Notes: generated from the letters alone by a model not told the origin. DNA of 64,000 nucleotides from Rhodospirillales bacterium (GCA_017644185.1 JAEPMA010000007.1:1-64000), one strand, 5' to 3'; positions 43,963 through 55,239 are shown, numbered from the stretch's first letter. Made by a program: numbers and translations.

Positions 43963-44720
43963 GCGAGACCATGTCCGGCGATATCGTGATGTGCCGGGTG
44001 GCGGCGGTCGAGACCGCGTCCCCTGACGTCCGTATCATCAGGATCGAACCTCAGTCGGGCGAATTATTCGACTGGCGGGCGGGGCAGTACGCGAGCTTCA
44101 AGATCTGCGACCAGGAGGCACGTGACTATTCCATCGCCAACGCGCCGGGCTCGGGCGCGATCGAACTGCACATCCGCCGTTCGGGGGCGGGGGGCGTCAG
44201 CGATTTCATCTGCGACGATCTCAAACCTGGTGACCCGGTCGACGTACAAGGGGCTTTCGGGGGGGCGTATTTCCGGGCCAGGCACGACGGGCCGTTGCTG
44301 GCGATCGCCGGCGGAACCGGTCTTGCGCCGATGAAGGCCATCGTCGAGGCGGCGCTCGCGGCGGGATTGAAGCAGGATGTGCACCTCTATTTCGGGGTCA
44401 GGGACGAAACCGAGCTTTATCTGGAGCGCCACTTCATCAAACTGACGCACGACCATCCGAATTTCAGGTTCGTGACCGTGATTTCGGAACCGAAGGAGAA
44501 TTCCGGGCGGCGCAGCGGGTTGGTTTCCGAGGCCGTCGCGGCGGACTTTCAGCTTCTTTACGGGTTTCAGTGTTATATCGCCGGGCCGCCGGTGATGGTC
44601 GATGCCAGCGTCAAGATGCTGACTTTGAAATCCGTCCCCAAACACGACATCTTTGCCGACGCCTTCTATACCGAAAAACAAATGCAGGCGAAGGGCGAAC
44701 CCCGGCCCGATTGGACCTGA
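43959..44720 (+). CDS. Ferredoxin-reductase-type flavin oxidoreductase without an Fe-S domain
   Basis: Protein of 253 aa. FAD-binding beta barrel with RDYSIAN, then an NAD(P)-binding Rossmann half starting with LLAIAGGTGLAP. Relatives are reductase components of ring-hydroxylating oxygenases and flavin reductases (Fre/LuxG type), many of which carry a 2Fe-2S domain; none is seen here. The C-terminus includes YIAGPPVMVDA, a typical pyridine-nucleotide specificity region. The partner is unknown. Cotranscribed with the methyltransferase gene; queE begins 49 bases later. Confidence 0.87.
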   Translation: MSETMSGDIVMCRVAAVETASPDVRIIRIEPQSGELFDWRAGQYASFKICDQEARDYSIANAPGSGAIELHIRRSGAGGVSDFICDDLKPGDPVDVQGAFGGAYFRARHDGPLLAIAGGTGLAPMKAIVEAALAAGLKQDVHLYFGVRDETELYLERHFIKLTHDHPNFRFVTVISEPKENSGRRSGLVSEAVAADFQLLYGFQCYIAGPPVMVDASVKMLTLKSVPKHDIFADAFYTEKQMQAKGEPRPDWT

Positions 44721-44768
44721 CGGCATTAAGATTGATGCCAGGGGCCAATCGGCGTAAAACCCGCCCCC

Positions 44769-45404
44769 ATGACGTATCAGGTCAAAGAGATTTTCTACAC
44801 GCTCCAGGGCGAGGGACGGCAGACCGGCCGGTCCGCGGTCTTTTTGCGCTTTGCGGGCTGCAATCTCTGGACCGGGCGCGAGCAGGACCGCGATACCGCC
44901 GTCTGCACATTCTGCGATACCGATTTCGTCGGCACGGATGGTGTTGGCGGGGGATCGTTCAAGACCGCCGACCTACTTGCCGACGCTGTCGCGGAGAAAT
45001 GGGCGGGGAACGGTAACGGGAATCGCTTCGTCGTCATGACGGGGGGCGAGCCGTTGTTGCAGGTCGACGCCGATTTACTGGATGCGCTTCACGCCCGCGA
45101 CTTCGAAATCGCGGTCGAAACCAACGGCACGATCCAGGCCCCCGACGGGATCGACTGGATTTGCGTCAGCCCGAAATCCGACGCCGAACTGAAGCAACTC
45201 AAGGGACATGAGCTGAAGCTTGTCTACCCGCAGACGAAGGCCATGCCGGCGCGTTTCGAAGACCTGGATTTCGACTATTTCATGCTGCAGCCGATGGACG
45301 GGCCGGACGCGGCGAAGAACACGCAGGCCTGCGTCGACTATTGCCGGACGCATCCGCTATGGCGGCTCAGCCTGCAAACCCATAAGGTGCTGGGCATCCC
45401 CTGA
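44769..45404 (+). CDS. queE: 7-carboxy-7-deazaguanine synthase
   Basis: Protein of 211 aa. A radical-SAM enzyme that makes 7-carboxy-7-deazaguanine from 6-carboxytetrahydropterin. The cluster ligands are C31, C46 and C49, that is CX14CX2C, instead of the usual CX3CX2C. The loop is 11 residues longer, a variant known from some proteobacterial QueE proteins. Also seen: TLQGEG and MTGGEPLLQ. It opens the queE-queD pair. Confidence 0.94.
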   Translation: MTYQVKEIFYTLQGEGRQTGRSAVFLRFAGCNLWTGREQDRDTAVCTFCDTDFVGTDGVGGGSFKTADLLADAVAEKWAGNGNGNRFVVMTGGEPLLQVDADLLDALHARDFEIAVETNGTIQAPDGIDWICVSPKSDAELKQLKGHELKLVYPQTKAMPARFEDLDFDYFMLQPMDGPDAAKNTQACVDYCRTHPLWRLSLQTHKVLGIP

Positions 45405-45427
45405 GGGATCCCCTGATCGGAAAGACG

Positions 45428-45784
45428 ATGGAAATTTTCAAGGAATTCACGTTCGAAGCGGCGCACGACCTGCCGAACACCCCCGAAGGCCACAAGTGCC
45501 GACGCTTGCACGGGCACAGCTTTCGCGTGCGGCTCGCGGTCGAGGGGCCGGTCGACGAACACACCGGCTGGGTGATGGACTTCGCCGACATAAAAAAGGC
45601 GTTCAACCCGATCTGGGAACGCCTGGATCATCATTATCTGAACGATATCCCAGGTCTCGAGAACCCGACCTCGGAAGTGATCGCGAAATGGATCTGGGCG
45701 GAACTGAAGCCGATTTTGCCGCAGTTGTCGGAAGTGAAGCTCTGGGAAACCTGCACGGCGGGGTGCACGTACCGGGGGGATTGA
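45428..45784 (+). CDS. queD: 6-carboxytetrahydropterin synthase
   Basis: Protein of 118 aa. It converts dihydroneopterin triphosphate to 6-carboxy-tetrahydropterin, with zinc bound by H13, H28 and H30 and a catalytic C24 (motif AAHDLPN, then CRRLHGHSF). Length and residues are normal. It is 23 bases after queE, so cotranscribed. A family F repeat follows directly. Confidence 0.95.
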   Translation: MEIFKEFTFEAAHDLPNTPEGHKCRRLHGHSFRVRLAVEGPVDEHTGWVMDFADIKKAFNPIWERLDHHYLNDIPGLENPTSEVIAKWIWAELKPILPQLSEVKLWETCTAGCTYRGD

Positions 45785-45787
45785 TTT

Positions 45788-45837
45788 CCCCTCACCCGGC
45801 GCCTAGCGGCGCCACCCTCTCCCCAGGGAGAGGGTTA
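45788..45837. repeat. Dispersed palindromic repeat, family F
   Basis: Starts CCCCTCACCCGGCGCCTAGC, with inner arms CCCTCTCCCC / GGGAGAGGG. It lies three bases after the queD stop. Confidence 0.8.
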
Positions 45838-45854
45838 TCGATCCGATTCCTTCC

Positions 45855-45940
45855 CGTCGTCCTGAACTTGATTCAGGACCCATAATTCTGCGTTGATGTT
45901 GAAGGAATGCATGGACCCCAAATCAAGTTTGGGGTGACGA
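45855..45940. repeat. Dispersed palindromic repeat, family A
   Basis: CCTGAACTTGATTCAGGACC at 45861-45880 is identical to the copy at 41-60. The inverted arm at 45911-45940 is a variant (ACCCCAAATCAAGTTTGGGG). Confidence 0.85.
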
Positions 45941-45955
45941 GACTTTCGTTAGGCG

Positions 45956-46048
45956 CGTCACCCCGGCGAAGGCCGGGGGCCAGGAAACGTTCTCTGAGGT
46001 TTAATCGTAAAGACCGTTCTGGATTCCGGCCTGCGCCGGAATGACGGT
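45956..46048. repeat. Dispersed palindromic repeat, related to family D
   Basis: Arms GTCACCCCGGCG (left) and GCGCCGGAATGAC (right), with hairpins CCCCGGCGAAGGCCGGGG and ATTCCGGCCTGCGCCGGAAT. Together with the neighbouring family F and A copies it fills the 273-base gap between queD and queF; no gene is seen there. Confidence 0.75.
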
Positions 46049-46057
46049 GATCGTTGA

Positions 46058-46522
46058 TCAGCCCCGGCCGCGGTAGGGCTGCACGCCCTGATCGGGAAGC
46101 CATAATCCCTTTGGCGGTTCGCCCGACTGATAGAACACATCAATAGGGATGCCGCCGCGCGGATACCAATACCCCCCGATCCTGATCCAGTGCGGCTCCG
46201 CCGCCGAGATGATTTTCTGGGCGATGTCGACGGTGCACTTTTCGTGAAAACCCGGATGATTGCGGAAGCTGCCCAGATAGAGTTTCAGGGATTTGCTTTC
46301 GACGATCAGCTTCTCGGGGACGTAGTCGATCACCAGATGCGCGAAGTCGGGCTGGCCGGTGACCGGGCAGATCGATGTGAACTCGGGTGCCGTGAATCGG
46401 ATCAGATAACGGGTCCCGGGATGCGGGTTCTTGACGCATTCGAGTTGGGCTGCGTCGGGGCTTTCCGGCAGCTCGCTCGCCTGACCCAACTGGCTCAAGG
46501 TTTCGTATTTCGTGTCGCTCAT
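46058..46522 (-). CDS. queF: PreQ1 synthase (NADPH-dependent nitrile reductase)
   Basis: Protein of 154 aa, the single-domain type I QueF. It reduces preQ0 to preQ1 with NADPH. Seen: the thioimide-forming C52 in [12 protein letters not shown] with acid D59, and the E94 region NHPGFHEKC. It is convergent with queD across three repeat elements. Confidence 0.95.
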   Translation of the reverse strand: MSDTKYETLSQLGQASELPESPDAAQLECVKNPHPGTRYLIRFTAPEFTSICPVTGQPDFAHLVIDYVPEKLIVESKSLKLYLGSFRNHPGFHEKCTVDIAQKIISAAEPHWIRIGGYWYPRGGIPIDVFYQSGEPPKGLWLPDQGVQPYRGRG

Positions 46523-46574
46523 GCGTTTATCTTATTAGAGCGAACCCCGCCCGGCAAAGCCGGAATGGCCGAGA

Positions 46575-47132
46575 CTAAGACGTCACCTCGACCGACAATT
46601 CTTCATAAGACGCATCGAGGCGCCCCATGCAGCGGACGCGTTGTTGTTTGCCCTCGAACGCCTCGTACGTCGCCGGGATGAAGGTGATCTCCAGCGTGAC
46701 CACATCCAAGAGCTTCGCGCCCACGTCCTCGAACCTGTCGGCCCAGAAGTGCGCTTTCGGCTTGAAGGCGTTCAAAAGATACCAGCCCGCGGCGCTCGGC
46801 CCTTTGGGGGTGTTTTTCGTCAGGTCGCCGACGATCTCCTGAAACGTCATCGCGCAGGCGGCGGGCGTGCGGCTTTCTTTGGGCACGGGGACCGAGACGA
46901 ACAACGTCACCCGGTTGGTGCGCCAGTCGTAGAACGACCCCGTCACCGGCTCGCCGACGTATTTCGGGATCGTCCGTCCGGCGGCGAGTTTGATGTCTTC
47001 ATCCAATTTGGCGATGCCCCAATCGAACAGCGTGACCGGCTCGGCCATCAGACGTCGGAGCACGTCCTTTTCCTGCGCCTGGGCGTGGCCGGCGCTGAGA
47101 AGGATACAAGTCATGATCAATATGCGTAACAT
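46575..47132 (-). CDS. Secreted protein of unknown function
   Basis: Protein of 185 aa. Signal peptide of about 20 residues (LIMTCILLSAGHAQA). The mature protein has two or three Cys (AACAMTF, RVRCMGR) that could form a disulfide and no catalytic motif. No family recognised. It stands between queF and tgt and may share their transcript: 52 bases from its stop to the queF start. Confidence 0.72.
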   Translation of the reverse strand: MLRILIMTCILLSAGHAQAQEKDVLRRLMAEPVTLFDWGIAKLDEDIKLAAGRTIPKYVGEPVTGSFYDWRTNRVTLFVSVPVPKESRTPAACAMTFQEIVGDLTKNTPKGPSAAGWYLLNAFKPKAHFWADRFEDVGAKLLDVVTLEITFIPATYEAFEGKQQRVRCMGRLDASYEELSVEVTS

Positions 47133-47270
47133 CGGCGCCTCCTCGTATTCGTTCGTATGATAACCAGAGTCGCAATTTGTGCGTATTTTAGCACAGCTGA
47201 CGCATTTGCCCTAACCGATATTTATGACAATTGCGGCGGCCGATTTGACGGTGGACGTACACACATCACT

Positions 47271-47360
47271 GTCATCCCAAACTTGATTTGGGATCCATGG
47301 GGACATGGCCACGTTCTCGTAAGGGCGAATGGACCCTGAATCGAGTTCAGGGTGACGGGA

Positions 47361-47361
<1 letters not shown>
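47271..47361. repeat. Dispersed palindromic repeat, family A
   Basis: Left arm GTCATCCCAAACTTGATTTG (47271-47290) and right arm ACCCTGAATCGAGTTCAGGG, both variants of the element at 35-120. It touches the tgt stop at 47361. The remainder of the 228-base gap upstream holds nothing recognised. Confidence 0.75.
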
Positions 47362-49558
<2,197 letters not shown>

Positions 49559-49626
49559 GAGCGGGGGTTTTATAGCCTTGCGGCGGCCGGGACAATCGTG
49601 GAACGTAAATGCTATAAAGAGTGAAC

Positions 49627-49645
49627 GCCGCCGGGTATCGGCGGC
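49627..49645 (+). other. Perfect hairpin in the Pmp3-like gene leader
   Basis: GCCGCCG (49627-49633), loop GGTAT, CGGCGGC (49639-49645), a 7-bp GC-rich stem 25 bases before the ATG. A TATAAA (49613-49618) lies just upstream and may be the -10 box, so the hairpin would be near the very 5' end of the mRNA. Confidence 0.5.
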
Positions 49646-49669
49646 GCCCAACAATAGACGAGGACCACG

Positions 49670-49861
49670 ATGCTACGTCTCATTCTCGCCATTCTGATTC
49701 CGTGGCTTAATTTCTTCACCATCGGTAAACCGATCCAGGGCGTGATCTGTTTGATCCTGCAACTGACTCTGATCGGCTGGGTGCCGGCCGCGATCTGGTC
49801 GGTGTATGCCCTCAGCCAATACAATACCGACAAGAAGATCGACGCCGCCCACCGCGACTGA
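49670..49861 (+). CDS. YqaE/Pmp3-like small membrane protein
   Basis: Protein of 63 aa with two membrane helices (LRLILAILIPWLNFFTI and VICLILQLTLIGWVPAAIW), like the Pmp3/YqaE family that modulates membrane potential or is induced by stress. Canonical members are about 52 aa and have a PPLAVFL-type motif; here it is PWLNFFT, so it is a diverged member. ACGAGGA precedes the ATG. Its TGA abuts the convergent gene's stop with no gap, reading TGATCA. Confidence 0.72.
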   Translation: MLRLILAILIPWLNFFTIGKPIQGVICLILQLTLIGWVPAAIWSVYALSQYNTDKKIDAAHRD

Positions 49862-50836
49862 TCAGGCGAGCTTGACGTCGTCGCCGGTCTTCGAAGCTTT
49901 AATGATGGCTTCGAGGATCGCGATGCCGTGGATGGCGTCTTCCAGCGGCACCGGGAATTCGGCGCCCGACGCGACCGTGTCGGCGAACGCTTCCAGTTCG
50001 GCGCGTTCCATGTCGAAGCCGGAATAATCCTCGACGGTGTTCTCACCTTCGATCATACGGACGTCGAGCCGGTCCTGATCGCGGACCTCGGCCCAGCCCT
50101 TGGAGCCGAACACCTGGATGCGCCAAAGCGCGTGCGTTGCGAACAGGGTGGTCAGCACACCCGTGATCCCGTTCTTGAACTTGAGCGTCGCGAACGTGGT
50201 ATCGTCGACGGGGACGGGGGTCGCACGGCGCTCACTGACGGCGCGCAGGTGATCGACATGACCGCCGATGGACATCATCGCGTCCATCATGTGCACGCCC
50301 ATCGCCGTCATGCCGCCGGCCGGGCTTTCGGTTTCCGACGCGCGCCAGTGTTCGGGGCCGTAGCGCAATCCGCCGTTCCCCGAAATATTACCTTCGATGT
50401 GCAGAAGCGTGCCGAGCGCCCCGGACGTCGCAAGCTCCTTCAGCTTGATCATGGCGGGGAGAAACCGCCGGTTGAACCCGACACAGAGCGGGAGTCCGGC
50501 AGCCTTGCAGGCATCGGCGGCGCGTCTGGCATCGGCCTCGTTCAGTGTCAGCGGCTTATCGCAGAAAACAGGTTTGCCGGCCTCCGCGGCGGCGACGATC
50601 TGGTCCACGTGCTGGGTGTGCGGCGTCGCGAGGACGACGGCGTCGACATCGGCGTGGCTTAAAAGCTCGGAGAAATCGTCCAAAAGATCGATCTTCTTAT
50701 CGTCACAATAATCGACCGCGCGTTCCTTACGCCCGGTGACACCGGCGGTGAACGTGACTTTATCGGATTTGCTCTGGACCGAATCCACCAGCACCCGGCC
50801 CCAACGGCCGAGACCGGCCACACCACAACGAATCAT
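49862..50836 (-). CDS. Gfo/Idh/MocA family oxidoreductase
   Basis: Protein of 324 aa. N-terminal NAD(P)-binding fold (RCGVAGLGRWGRVLV), the EKP-like motif as CDKPLTLN, and a substrate domain with GGLRYGPEHWR and MGVHMMDAM, where the His matches the usual catalytic residue. It oxidises or reduces a sugar or sugar-like compound; the substrate cannot be told. ATG 50836 has AGGGAG upstream. It is divergent from the EamA gene at 50969. Confidence 0.9.
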   Translation of the reverse strand: MIRCGVAGLGRWGRVLVDSVQSKSDKVTFTAGVTGRKERAVDYCDDKKIDLLDDFSELLSHADVDAVVLATPHTQHVDQIVAAAEAGKPVFCDKPLTLNEADARRAADACKAAGLPLCVGFNRRFLPAMIKLKELATSGALGTLLHIEGNISGNGGLRYGPEHWRASETESPAGGMTAMGVHMMDAMMSIGGHVDHLRAVSERRATPVPVDDTTFATLKFKNGITGVLTTLFATHALWRIQVFGSKGWAEVRDQDRLDVRMIEGENTVEDYSGFDMERAELEAFADTVASGAEFPVPLEDAIHGIAILEAIIKASKTGDDVKLA

Positions 50837-50968
50837 TTTTCCATTCTCCCTAAGCATCTTGTTTGACGGCGCGCCGTTCCCAACTGAAAAAGAACAACAA
50901 GCCCCGCGCGCCATTCCGGCGTGACGGTAGCAGTTTTTCCGGGGACGGCAACGCCGTGGATAATTTAG

Positions 50969-51898
50969 ATGGGTGAAGAAACCGCGATCCCGCACGGCCC
51001 GAACAGATCGGATGCGCGGAAATCGGTCATCAAGGGGGCGGCCTGGGCGGCGCTTTCCAGCCTGCTTATATCCCTGATGCACGTGCTGGTGCGCGATGTC
51101 GCGCAAGAGGTACACCCGATTGAGGTGGTGTTCTTCCGCAATGTCATCGGGTTTGTCTTGCTGTTGCCGTTCCTGCTGCGTCAGGACCGTACCCACTGGA
51201 GAAGCAAGCAGCCGAAGCTGCAATTGATCCGCTCGGTCTTCGGTGTGTGCGCGCTGACCAGTTTCTTTATGAGCCTCAGCATGGTGCCGGTCGCGGACGT
51301 GACGGCCATCGGCTTCGTGACGGTGCTGTTCATCACCATCGGGGCGTCGATCCTGCTGGGGGAGAAAGTCGGGATCCGGCGATGGACCGCCATCGCCGTC
51401 GGGTTTGTCGGGACGTTGATCATCGTCCGGCCGGGGTCGGGGATTTTTGGGCCGGGGGCGTTCATCGCACTCGCGTCGACGGTTTTCTGGGCGGCGTCGA
51501 TGCTGTGCGTGAAAGTTCTATCCAGGACCGACAGCAGCGTCACCATGGTGTTCTACGCTAATTTTTATTTCACGGTTTTCTCGTTGATCCCGGCGATCAT
51601 TTTCTGGAGTTGGCCGACATGGGAGCAGTTCGGGCTGATGGTGGCGATCGGCGTGCTGGCGGCGCTTGGCCACCTGTGCCTGGCGACGGCACTCAGGACC
51701 ACGGATGCGACGGTCGTCGCCCCGCTCGATTACACGCGGCTCTTGTGGGCGGCGGGGGTGGGATATCTGATGTTCGGAGAGTTCCCGGACATCTGGACCT
51801 GGGTCGGGGGTACGGTCATCTTTCTGTCGACCGTCTACATCACGTATCGAGAGTCACGCCGTAAAGCCGAGACGCCGGTGACGGAACCCACGCGTTAG
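50969..51898 (+). CDS. EamA/DMT family transporter
   Basis: Protein of 309 aa with ten membrane segments in two EamA repeats (LLISLMHVLVRDVAQEVHPI; VIVRPGSG-like end of the first half reads TLIIVRPGSGIFGPGAF). Substrate unknown. It is a paralogue of the convergent gene at 51909-52847, with matching blocks such as ATDxxxVAPLDYTRL and DIWTWVGG, and their stops are 10 bases apart. Confidence 0.88.
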   Translation: MGEETAIPHGPNRSDARKSVIKGAAWAALSSLLISLMHVLVRDVAQEVHPIEVVFFRNVIGFVLLLPFLLRQDRTHWRSKQPKLQLIRSVFGVCALTSFFMSLSMVPVADVTAIGFVTVLFITIGASILLGEKVGIRRWTAIAVGFVGTLIIVRPGSGIFGPGAFIALASTVFWAASMLCVKVLSRTDSSVTMVFYANFYFTVFSLIPAIIFWSWPTWEQFGLMVAIGVLAALGHLCLATALRTTDATVVAPLDYTRLLWAAGVGYLMFGEFPDIWTWVGGTVIFLSTVYITYRESRRKAETPVTEPTR

Positions 51899-51908
51899 GT
51901 CGGCCGGT

Positions 51909-52847
51909 TCAGGGGGCGGTTTTGTCCTGGACACTGGGTTTGGCGTGCACCGCCTGTTCGCGCCGTACGATGTAAAGGGACGACATAAAGATCACCAGCG
52001 CGCCGACCCAGGTCCAGAGATCGGTCAGTTCGCCGAACGCCAGCCAGCCGATCAACACCGCGAACGGCAGGCGCGAGAAATCGACCGCTGCCACGATCGA
52101 AACGTCGGTCACCGAAAAAGCCTTGGTCAGGGACAGATGGCCGAGCACCGCGATCGGACCGGTCGCCATCAGGTACAACCACCCTTCGACGGTCGGCCAC
52201 TGCCAGACGAACATGGCCGGGATCAGCGCCATCGGCATCATGATGAGGTGAGAGAAAAACACCACGGTCCATGGATCGTCGCCGCGCGTCAGTGTTTTGA
52301 CGATGAGAGCCGACGTGCCCATAAACACCGCGGATCCAATGGCGAGCCAACTCCCCGCGCTCATCTCGACGAAGCCGGGCCGGATGATGACAAGCGCGCC
52401 CGCGAAGCCGATCAGGGTCGCCGTCCAGCGCCTCAAGCGGACCACCTCTCCCAAGACCAGCGCAGCCCCGATGGTGGTGAAGAGCGGCGCGGCGAAGCTG
52501 AGAGCGGTCACCTCGCCAATCGGGATCAACGCCAACGCATAGAACCACGTCGTCATGGCGCACATGGAACAGCACGCGCGCACGATATAGAGCTTGAACT
52601 GCGATGTGCCGAGCGAGCCGATACCCCGGTGCACCAGCCACGGCAACAGACACATCCACGCAAACACGAGACGGCAGAAAACGATCTGCATCGGATCGAC
52701 GCCGAGTTGCGAGAGATGCCGGCCGAGTGCTGACAGGGCGGCCAGGAAGGCGCAGGACGCGATCATCCACAGCGCGCCTTCGAGCGGACGGTTGACGGCT
52801 TCCGGGCGGGTCCGTGCGGCTTTCGCTTCGGGAACCGACTCCGTCAT
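51909..52847 (-). CDS. EamA/DMT family transporter (paralogue of the adjacent gene)
   Basis: Protein of 312 aa, ten membrane segments. Blocks align with the adjacent convergent EamA protein: VEMSAGSWLAIGSAVF, AVDFSRLPFAVLIGWLAFGE, LWTWVGALVIFMSSLYIV. It is the last gene of an iclR-M81-EamA run on the minus strand (2-base gap from the M81 stop), so it probably moves the product or substrate of the M81 enzyme (inference). The N-terminal 22 residues are polar. Confidence 0.88.
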   Translation of the reverse strand: MTESVPEAKAARTRPEAVNRPLEGALWMIASCAFLAALSALGRHLSQLGVDPMQIVFCRLVFAWMCLLPWLVHRGIGSLGTSQFKLYIVRACCSMCAMTTWFYALALIPIGEVTALSFAAPLFTTIGAALVLGEVVRLRRWTATLIGFAGALVIIRPGFVEMSAGSWLAIGSAVFMGTSALIVKTLTRGDDPWTVVFFSHLIMMPMALIPAMFVWQWPTVEGWLYLMATGPIAVLGHLSLTKAFSVTDVSIVAAVDFSRLPFAVLIGWLAFGELTDLWTWVGALVIFMSSLYIVRREQAVHAKPSVQDKTAP

Positions 52848-52849
52848 GA

Positions 52850-54343
52850 TCAGTCGAGGTCCAGCGGATAGATCGGCCGTCTGAGCCGGGTGAACGGGAG
52901 TTTGGAGATGTCCTTGGTGGAGAGCGCCCCGGCGTCGCAGATCAGGATCTCGCGCGCAATCGGCGCGAACGCGGCACGGAAGTGCTGCATCGATTTGACA
53001 ACCACGACGTCACGCTCGCGGGGATCGATCCCGGCGTGGGTGAAGGCTTCGACCTCGGTCAGCTGGAGGCGGTTCGAGGCCACCACGATCTCCATGTCCC
53101 CGACCTTGAATACCGCCGTCGGGCCCAGGTGATGGGTGACGCCCTTCCAGCGCGGTCCCTGCGCGACGTACGTGCCGTCTGTGACCTTGGTAACGGTGCC
53201 GGTCAATTCGATGGGTGCGCCGAAAGTGTGGTCGGTCTTGCCGCCCAGGTTGATGGTCACGGTGGCGCCTTCACCCGCCGAAACCAGTTTCGCCGCGGAA
53301 TCGGAATCGCAGATCGTGCCGAAGCACGCGTTCTTTAGATCGGCCCGGATCAGGCCGGCCAGCAACAGGGTCGAATCACCGTAGGCGCCCGAGCCCGGAT
53401 TGTCCGAGAAATCCGCGACCACGATCGGCCCCTTGCCCGTTCCTTCTTTGAGCAGGCGCCGGATTTCACCGACCGTTTCATCGACGGAAAGATAGGTGTT
53501 TGAATCGAAGTGCCGGGTTTCCCAGGCGTAATCCATGTACTCGTCGGCGATGGCTTTGAAACGGGCGTCGTTGCCGTTGCCGGTGACCGATACCGTCGGC
53601 CCGGCTTCGTACAGATTGGCGGGGGTGAAGCCCGCCTGGATCGACACCAGAAGCACGCCCGGATCCGCCAGTTCCAGATCGGCGGCGCGGTCAAGAAGGG
53701 TCGTCATCGGGTTGTCGGTGGTGGTGCGGCCGTCGTCGAGGCCCTCGATCGTGTCGCGGCGTACGGTCACCGCAACAGGTTTGACCTCGCCTTTCATCGC
53801 CTTTTGAAGGACGGCCGCAGCGCGCCTGGATGTTTCGATCTGATCGATGTGCGGATAGGTGCGGTAGGCGCAGATGATATCGGCGTGCTCGGTCATCAGA
53901 TCGGTGACGTTGGCGTGCAGGTCGAGCGTGATCGCGACGGGCACGTCCGGGCCGATGATGGTGCGCAGCTGTTTCAACAGTTCGCCCTCGGCGTCGTCGT
54001 AATCGACCGTCGCCATCGCCCCGTGCAGGTTGATCAGCACGCCGTCGAAGGGTCCCTTCGACATTGCCGCGTCAAGAATGGCTCCGGCGCACGCATCCCA
54101 CGCATCGCGCGCGACCGGTCCCGACGGGGTCGCCCAGGCGACGACGGTGCGGACAAGGTCCCAGCCGTATTCGGTGGCCGCTTCCTCGACGCCTGCGGGT
54201 TCGATCTTGGCGCCCTGGATCTTGGTGGTGACGTCGTCGCCGAAGGCGAGTAGGTAGTTCTCGAAATTGACCAGCGACGTCGGCAACTTCGAAAAGGCAT
54301 TGCTTTCGTGACCGAACAATCCGGTGAGTACGCGAAAGGTCAT
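52850..54343 (-). CDS. M81 family metallopeptidase (MlrC-like)
   Basis: Protein of 497 aa, full length. Begins FRVLTGLFGHESNAFSKLPT, the typical MlrC start with its HE-containing stretch; further on LINLHGAM and TLDLHANVTD carry the zinc ligands, and VVADFSDNPGSGAYGDS is a strong family block, where the metal-binding Asp lies. MlrC opens or cleaves linear microcystin; most relatives act on unknown small peptides or amides. It lies between iclR and an EamA transporter gene. The upstream gene's stop is one base away. Confidence 0.9.
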   Translation of the reverse strand: MTFRVLTGLFGHESNAFSKLPTSLVNFENYLLAFGDDVTTKIQGAKIEPAGVEEAATEYGWDLVRTVVAWATPSGPVARDAWDACAGAILDAAMSKGPFDGVLINLHGAMATVDYDDAEGELLKQLRTIIGPDVPVAITLDLHANVTDLMTEHADIICAYRTYPHIDQIETSRRAAAVLQKAMKGEVKPVAVTVRRDTIEGLDDGRTTTDNPMTTLLDRAADLELADPGVLLVSIQAGFTPANLYEAGPTVSVTGNGNDARFKAIADEYMDYAWETRHFDSNTYLSVDETVGEIRRLLKEGTGKGPIVVADFSDNPGSGAYGDSTLLLAGLIRADLKNACFGTICDSDSAAKLVSAGEGATVTINLGGKTDHTFGAPIELTGTVTKVTDGTYVAQGPRWKGVTHHLGPTAVFKVGDMEIVVASNRLQLTEVEAFTHAGIDPRERDVVVVKSMQHFRAAFAPIAREILICDAGALSTKDISKLPFTRLRRPIYPLDLD

Positions 54344-54344
54344 A

Positions 54345-55172
54345 TCAGTAATCCTGTTCGGAGGCGGACAGTGCGCCGGAGATCGCGTCGGCGGTCTCGA
54401 CGGCGAGGGGGCCGAGCTTGGCGACAGCTTCGGACTGCTTCCAGGTCGGGGAGTAGACCGGAATCTGCACGGCGCCGACGGGGCGTCCGCGCAATCCGGT
54501 GATCGGTGCCGCGATCGAGATTTCGCGCGGCAGCTGTTGGGCGTAGGTCGAAGCGAAGCCCCGCCGCCGCGCCTGTTGTACCATTTTCATGATCCGGTCC
54601 GGCTCGATAATGGTCGATGAGATACGCTTGGCTAAATCCGAACGGTCGATGATCTCTCTGGCTTCGTCGTCACTCATGCGGGACAACACGGCGATCCCGG
54701 ACGCCGAACAGAAGACCGGCACCCGCCGGCCCGGCACCGTCGCGGCGTAGGCCGCTTTCACGTGCGGGATGCGCACGGTGTAGATCATGTCGATGTCGTC
54801 GCGCTCGGTCAGGTTGACGGTGGTTTGATACATCGCGCCGGCTTCGATCAATCTGGGCATGGCGACGGCGCCGAGCGTGCTGTGGCTCAGAAAGGTGTAG
54901 GCCATCTCCATCAATTTGCGCGCCGGGCGATAGCGGCGGGTCGCACTGTCTTTTTCAAGGAAGCCGAGTTGATGAAGGGTGTTGGAGAAACGTTGCGCCG
55001 CACTTTTGTCGAGCCCGGTGCGAAGGGCGATCTCGGTCACGCCGAGCGCGGGGAAGTCTTCGCTGAATGCCGCCAGGACGCGGAAACCCTTTTCAAGAGA
55101 GCTGACATACAAGGCGCTGGCGGCGTTTCTTTCAGGCTGCGCGTGATCGTGTTTCGGTTTTCCAACCGCCAT
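54345..55172 (-). CDS. IclR family transcriptional regulator
   Basis: Protein of 275 aa. N-terminal winged helix (LEKGFRVLAAFSEDFPALGV, TGLDKSAAQRFSNTLHQLGF), then an IclR effector domain of the usual length. Such regulators often repress their own gene and a divergent catabolic operon until the substrate or a breakdown product binds. Here it is divergent from the peptide ABC transporter genes. A perfect palindrome at 55221-55239 in the spacer, 49 bases from its start codon, is the likely operator. Confidence 0.92.
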   Translation of the reverse strand: MAVGKPKHDHAQPERNAASALYVSSLEKGFRVLAAFSEDFPALGVTEIALRTGLDKSAAQRFSNTLHQLGFLEKDSATRRYRPARKLMEMAYTFLSHSTLGAVAMPRLIEAGAMYQTTVNLTERDDIDMIYTVRIPHVKAAYAATVPGRRVPVFCSASGIAVLSRMSDDEAREIIDRSDLAKRISSTIIEPDRIMKMVQQARRRGFASTYAQQLPREISIAAPITGLRGRPVGAVQIPVYSPTWKQSEAVAKLGPLAVETADAISGALSASEQDY

Positions 55173-55220
55173 GCTTGACGTCCCCCGACCTTGTTTCTAG
55201 CATATCGGTATATACTACGG

Positions 55221-55239
55221 TGTATTAAATATTAATACA
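55221..55239. promoter_or_regulatory. Palindromic operator candidate for the IclR regulator
   Basis: TGTATTAAATATTAATACA: 8-bp perfect arms (TGTATTAA / TTAATACA) around ATA. It stands out as an AT island in GC-rich DNA and lies between iclR and the transporter operon. Size and symmetry fit an IclR-family site; the binding itself is inference. Confidence 0.6.
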
